From the NCBI RefSeq assembly GCF_051014445.1, contig NC_135136.1, positions 23,888,001 to 23,952,000 of the forward strand: 64,000 nucleotides of DNA, in the 5' to 3' direction. The notes under the pieces were generated by a model that was not told where the DNA came from, made no database searches, and worked only from the letters and a program-made list of their open reading frames with translations. Position 1 is the stretch's first letter; each line of letters begins with the position of its first letter. This DNA is from Colletes latitarsis. Lineage: Eukaryota > Arthropoda > Insecta > Hymenoptera > Colletidae. A program made the position numbers and the translations under genes. This document shows positions 59,437-64,000 of this stretch, piece by piece.

Positions 59437-60088
59437 AAAGTCTAAAATTTTTCCCAAGGGTTTTTGAATACCTATACACTGTATAGATATCCTGTTTCCT
59501 TCAACCGAACGACATGTGTCCCTAAAAAATATATTTATAAAGTAAGTCGGTCAAGTAGGAAGAATATTCAGATATTTAAGAATATGAATATATTGGTAAA
59601 AATATCCATTCCTCTTACCTTTATGTCCTGTGTATTGGATAATATAGATTTACATACTTTTACCGCTGAATTCGAAATTCTGAACTAAACATAGGTACAG
59701 GACTCGTAAAAACCGTTTTTTATTCTTTTTATAGTTTTATCTGTTTTCCAAAAAACAACCAATTAAATTAAGTTGCAAGAATGCAAAAGCGATAAAACTT
59801 ACAGAGGCTTTAATAGAAAATTATAAAACAAAATGTTTACTTAAGACTTTACCTTTTGTAAAAACCGGCGATATTGACTGTGTGTGTGTAAATCGTCGTA
59901 CGTTCGTGCCCGGTGCAGTAAAACACGTGCATCGATCTAGGTTACGTACGTTCCTCACGTGCCACTTTCTCAATCTATACTTTTACATAAAAATTACTTA
60001 GAAAATCACTCCTACTCCTCATTTGGACAGAATTTTTACTTTCATGATTTTAGCGAAAAGTCGTTTTCCTGCTCGGGGAACACATATG
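59437..60088. other. Unassigned AT-rich spacer, unit 2
   Basis: Near-identical to 21615-22266; holds the direct repeat of 56306-56388 at about 59541-59625. No gene recognised. Confidence 0.5.
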
Positions 60089-61470
60089 TACAGGGTGTTC
60101 GGCCACCCCTGGGAAAAATTTTAATGGGGGATTCTAGATGCCAAAATACGAAAATACAGACGAAAATCAAGAATACCAATTTGTTGATAGAGGCTACGTT
60201 GAAAAGTTATTAACAATTAAACTCAAAAATTTCAAATCGTTCTGGAAAAATTGTTATCGGTTGCGGGGGTCAATTGCAATCATTTTTGGTGAATACACAT
60301 ACCTCCGAAATCTTACCCACTTTCGAGATAAAAATTCGAGAATGTGTGAAATTTTTTCGATGGAAAAGAAAAATTTCAAATCGTTTTGGAAAAATTGTTA
60401 TCGGTTGCGGGGGTTACTTACAACCATTTTGGGTGAATCGTCATACCCCCCTAATCATGCGCATTTTCGAGAAAGAAATTCAGTACGGGCGGAACTTTAA
60501 ACGTTAATAACTTTTTAATAAAGCCTCCATTAACAAATTGGTATTCTTGATTTTCGTCTTACTTTGGTCTCTAGAATCCCCTGGGAGAAATTGTAATGGG
60601 AGATTCTAGAGGTTAAAGTAGGATGAAAATCAAGAATACCAATTTGTTGATGGAGTAATACGATACTAAACAAGTTATTGACGTTTAAAGTTCCGCTCTT
60701 ACTTTCGAATTTTTTTCTCGAAAATGCGCAGGATTTCGTATGTGGTATGTCTATTCACCGAAAATAATTGTAATTGACCCCCGAAACCGAAAGTAATTTT
60801 GTTCAGAACGATTTGAAATTTTCTTTTTCTTTCGTCGAAAAATTTAGGCACTGTCTGTCGATTTTTCTTAAAAATTCCTTTCTGATTTTTATTCAGTTTG
60901 TAAAATAGTTGTTTAATAATACTCTTTGTGTAGGTACCCATGAGCTCTACTCGCGAAAAAAAACGTTTCATTGGAAAATATTCACTATTCACTATATCAG
61001 TAGGAGTTGCGGGGGCTGTTTGAAAATTTGACCAGTTATATGGGATTTTTCTCACTTTACGGGGTCAAGGAACAACTTTTCCAACATCTCTACATATTCT
61101 CCATTAAAATATGCGTTGTGTTGCTGTTTGAAACATTAAAATCGTTCAATCCGGCTGTCGACCAAAAAAAAAAAATGCTTGTAACTGACCCCTGCAACGA
61201 AAACTAATTCTTCCAAGACGATTCGAAATTCTTTTTTACTTGAATTTTTTTTGTCGAAACTGAGTAGGATTTCGGGGGTACGATTCTAACTGACCTCCGC
61301 GACCAAAAATAATTTTTTCAGAACGATTTGAAATTTTTTTATTTAATGTTATTAATAACTACTTTTTAACGAAACCTCAGTCGAAAAATTGATATTCTTA
61401 ATTTTCGTCTTATTTTGGCTTCTAGAATCTCCCATTAAAATTTTTCCCAGGGGTGGCCAAACACCCTGTA
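60089..61470. mobile_element. Composite of two foldback elements, unit 2
   Basis: Copy of 22267-23648, with the same trimmed junction in the middle and a few one-base differences. Confidence 0.7.
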
Positions 61471-61565
61471 TATATTAAATCAATATTAATGAAATTACAC
61501 CTTGACCGAATTCATTTCAATCCCCCCACACTAATACATATATTGTGTGTAGCCCATAAATGGTT
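61471..61565. other. Short unassigned spacer
   Basis: Copy of 23649-23743; nothing recognised. Confidence 0.5.
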
Positions 61566-62753
61566 GAGAATGGAGTCACCTTTCCTATACTGGTATTATT
61601 AGATGGTCGCAGGTCCTGCATAAATTTCAATTTACATAATTTTTGTTTTGAGTAAACTCATTTTACTTTTTTGTATATTACCTAATGCAACTCATATTTT
61701 CCAGCCATGCGATGTAGGAATATTTAGACGATTAAAAGTTGCATGGCGAAAGGTAGTACAGGAACATAGACAAAGTACGTAGGTAGACTAAACCCATTAC
61801 GAAGGTGAATTTCGCACCAATATATATATCATACCATATATAAATTCCATGAAGAAGGAAATGCTTTTAAAGCTTGTGGTGGCCTATGACCGTTTAACTC
61901 AAATACAATTTACTAGACAAAACGTATTTCAGAAAGAAGAAAATAAATTAGAATTCATGTCGCCAGATGAAACTGACATCAATGACAGCAATATAGGTAG
62001 TTTTACATAGCATTCAAGAGCATATTCCAGATGATCTGAGAGGGGAACAATTTTCTTTTCTATATAGAAAATATTAAAATACAATCGGGACACAACTAAG
62101 ACACAACACAAGACACAACTCGCAGAGAGAAAGCACTGCTGATGTTCAACGCAGTGCAGTTCATAGTAACAGTAAAACCAATACCAGTGTAGAAGACTAA
62201 TTTAACAACGTTTCGCTAGAAGAAACTAATATATGATATACTGATCATTAATTAACTTTAATATTTCATGACAATGATGCTTTTACTTTTTTCTAATGGG
62301 AATTGTTTTGTTTCCGATGGTACTGAAATCAAACTACATTAATTCTACAACGTTACTTTACTTATTTTCTCGTAAAGACAAAGATTCTTCAGAATCTATT
62401 CTGGATAAACATTATCAACATTATCAAAAAATTGAAAAAACAACAAAGAAAAGAAAAGAAAAGAAAAGAAATATAGAAAGGTGTGTGCAATCAAAGTTAC
62501 ATCAAAGACATGGAAATAGACTCAGCTTGAAAAAATAGAAGCAATTGATAACCAGGAAAAAGAAAAACAAAGAATGAAAGAAGAACGATTAGAAAAGAAA
62601 AAAACAAGCCGAGAAATTAAAAGAAGAAAAGCTATTGAAAAAAGAAAGAAAAACAGAAAAATGAAAAGGAAAAGGAAAAGGAGAAAGAAAAGCAAGACGA
62701 AGAGAAGGAGAAATGTAAAACTCAAACTAAAAATAAAAATAAAGTTAAGAACG
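61566..62753 (+). pseudogene. Broken pogo/Tigger (DDE_1) transposase, unit 3
   Basis: Third copy, with the same frame breaks as at 23744-24925. It differs by a 6-bp insertion in the purine-rich tail (an extra AAAAGG at about 62670). Confidence 0.6.
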
Positions 62754-63189
62754 TGAAAAGAAAATAATAAATAATATTATTGTGTTGTTTTTACAGGGTG
62801 AATGTAGTAACTGAACCAGGTGGTTATGACTATGCAACATTTTTATTAGCATCTTTTTCAAACTCCACTTGGAACAACACTGTACGTATGTATGTATGGG
62901 ATTATCAGGAACCGTGTTTGTTCGTTAATCGGCACACTCGTATTTATTTCGTTAAACACAGTCACACCTACTACGTACTTTTCTTCAATCTTTCTCTCTT
63001 CCGTGCTGTCTTTTCTCGCTTTCTGGGTTATTCACCCATCAGCTGTTCGGCCGTACGCTCGCCGCGTGTTGACGGCTTTTTCGGCGGTAACCGTCTTCGC
63101 TCGTGCAAGCTCGTGGACAGCGAACGATTCGCTGTTCGGCCAAAAATTCGTGCGCGATTTAATAATTTTCAACTGCACGGTTCCCTACA
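62754..63189. other. Unassigned spacer segment, unit 3
   Basis: Copy of 1021-1456; no gene recognised. Confidence 0.5.
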
Positions 63190-63874
63190 TACAGGGTGTT
63201 CGGCCATCCATGGGAAAAATTTTAATGGGGGATTCTAGAGGTCAAAATAAGACGAAAATCAAGAATACCAATTTGTTGATGGAGGCACTATTAAAAAGTT
63301 ATTAATGTTTAAAGTTCCGCTCGTACTGAATTTTTTTCTCGAAAATGCGCAAGATTACGGGGGTATGTCTATACATAAAAAATGATTGTCACCGACCCTC
63401 GCAACTGAAAATAATTTTTCACAGGACGATTTGAAATCTTTCTTTTTCATCGAAAAATATAGGCACCCGATTAGATTTTCGGTAAGGAATTTTTTTCTCG
63501 AAAGTGCGTAGGATTTCGGGGGTATGTGTAATGACCAAAAATGATTGTAATTGACCCCTGCAACCGAAAATAATTTTTTTAGAAAAATTTTTGAAAAATT
63601 TCTTTTTCGCCGAAAAATATCAACACATACTCGAATTTTTTTCTCGAAACAGAGTAGGATTTCGAATATATGTCTATTCACTAAAAATGCTTGTAATTGA
63701 CCTCCGCAGCCGAAAATAATTTTTCTGGAACGATTTGAAATTTTTGAATCAAATTGTTAATAACTTTTTAACGAAGCCTCCATCAACAAATTGGTATTCT
63801 TGATTTTCGTCTTAGTTTGGCCTCTAGAATATCCTATTAAAATGTTTCTCAGGGCTGGCCGAACACCCTCTATA
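63190..63874. mobile_element. Foldback/MITE-like element, unit 3
   Basis: Copy of 1457-2139 with several differences, including two extra bases near 63587 and changes near 63425 and 63652. It is therefore more distant than units 1 and 2 are from each other. Confidence 0.75.
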
Positions 63875-63889
63875 CTACTATGTTTACTA

Positions 63890-64000
63890 GATCCTGGGTT
63901 TTTTTCGGGTTTGAATCACGTAGTAATGTGGTAACAAACTGAAGCAGTCAATAAAACCTGGTTTCGATCAATATTTTAGAGGAACACACCGGTTAGGTCT
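63890..64000. repeat. Satellite array 3, start, cut by window end
   Basis: Starts at GATCCTGGG after TTTACTA, the same junction as arrays 1 and 2. The first repeat is a different variant (TTTTTTTCGGG, AACAAACTG, AATAAAACC, GGAACACACC), so the array edge is not a simple copy of the others. Confidence 0.93.

Overview
The window is repeat-rich, AT-rich eukaryotic nuclear DNA, most likely from an insect and probably a hymenopteran. The clues are telomere-type TTAGGTCTGGG motifs (recalled as an 11-bp variant of the insect TTAGG repeat in some Hymenoptera; not checked), an R1-clade retrotransposon, a Copia element primed by an initiator-Met tRNA of animal type, and foldback elements with GGGTGTTCGGCC ends. 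I see no intact host gene, no tRNA or rRNA, and nothing bacterial. The setting looks like subtelomeric or other heterochromatic satellite DNA.

The layout is a head-to-tail series of very large units. Unit 1 is 1-23905, unit 2 is 23906-61727 and unit 3 starts at 61728 and is cut by the window end. Each unit has (a) about 2.15 kb of old transposon debris: a broken pogo/Tigger-type transposase and a foldback element; (b) a satellite array of 177-bp repeats, each carrying two tandem TTAGGTCTGGG motifs; and (c) a 6-8 kb spacer with a palindrome, a Merlin-like DNA transposon, a Copia retrotransposon and a composite foldback element. By coordinate arithmetic array 1 holds 56 repeats and array 2 holds 146. 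Both start at GATCCTGGG and end at TTGGCCA, the same point of the repeat.

In the second repeat of arrays 1 and 2 sits a GC-rich, R1-clade (SART/TRAS-like) non-LTR retrotransposon on the minus strand. It lies inside the telomere-type motif, flanked by a 15-bp target-site duplication and ending in 30 A. It is 5'-truncated at the ORF1/ORF2 junction, but its 1060-residue endonuclease/reverse transcriptase frame is open and appears identical in both copies. Identical position and tail length show that the two copies arose by duplication of at least 13 kb, not by two insertions.

The spacers of units 1 and 2 have complementary damage: unit 1 lost the Merlin interior but keeps a nearly full-length Copia element with both LTRs, while unit 2 keeps a Merlin transposase fragment but lost the 3' two thirds of Copia. 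Together they reconstruct the order of events. Identity and divergence statements come from reading by eye, not from computed alignments.
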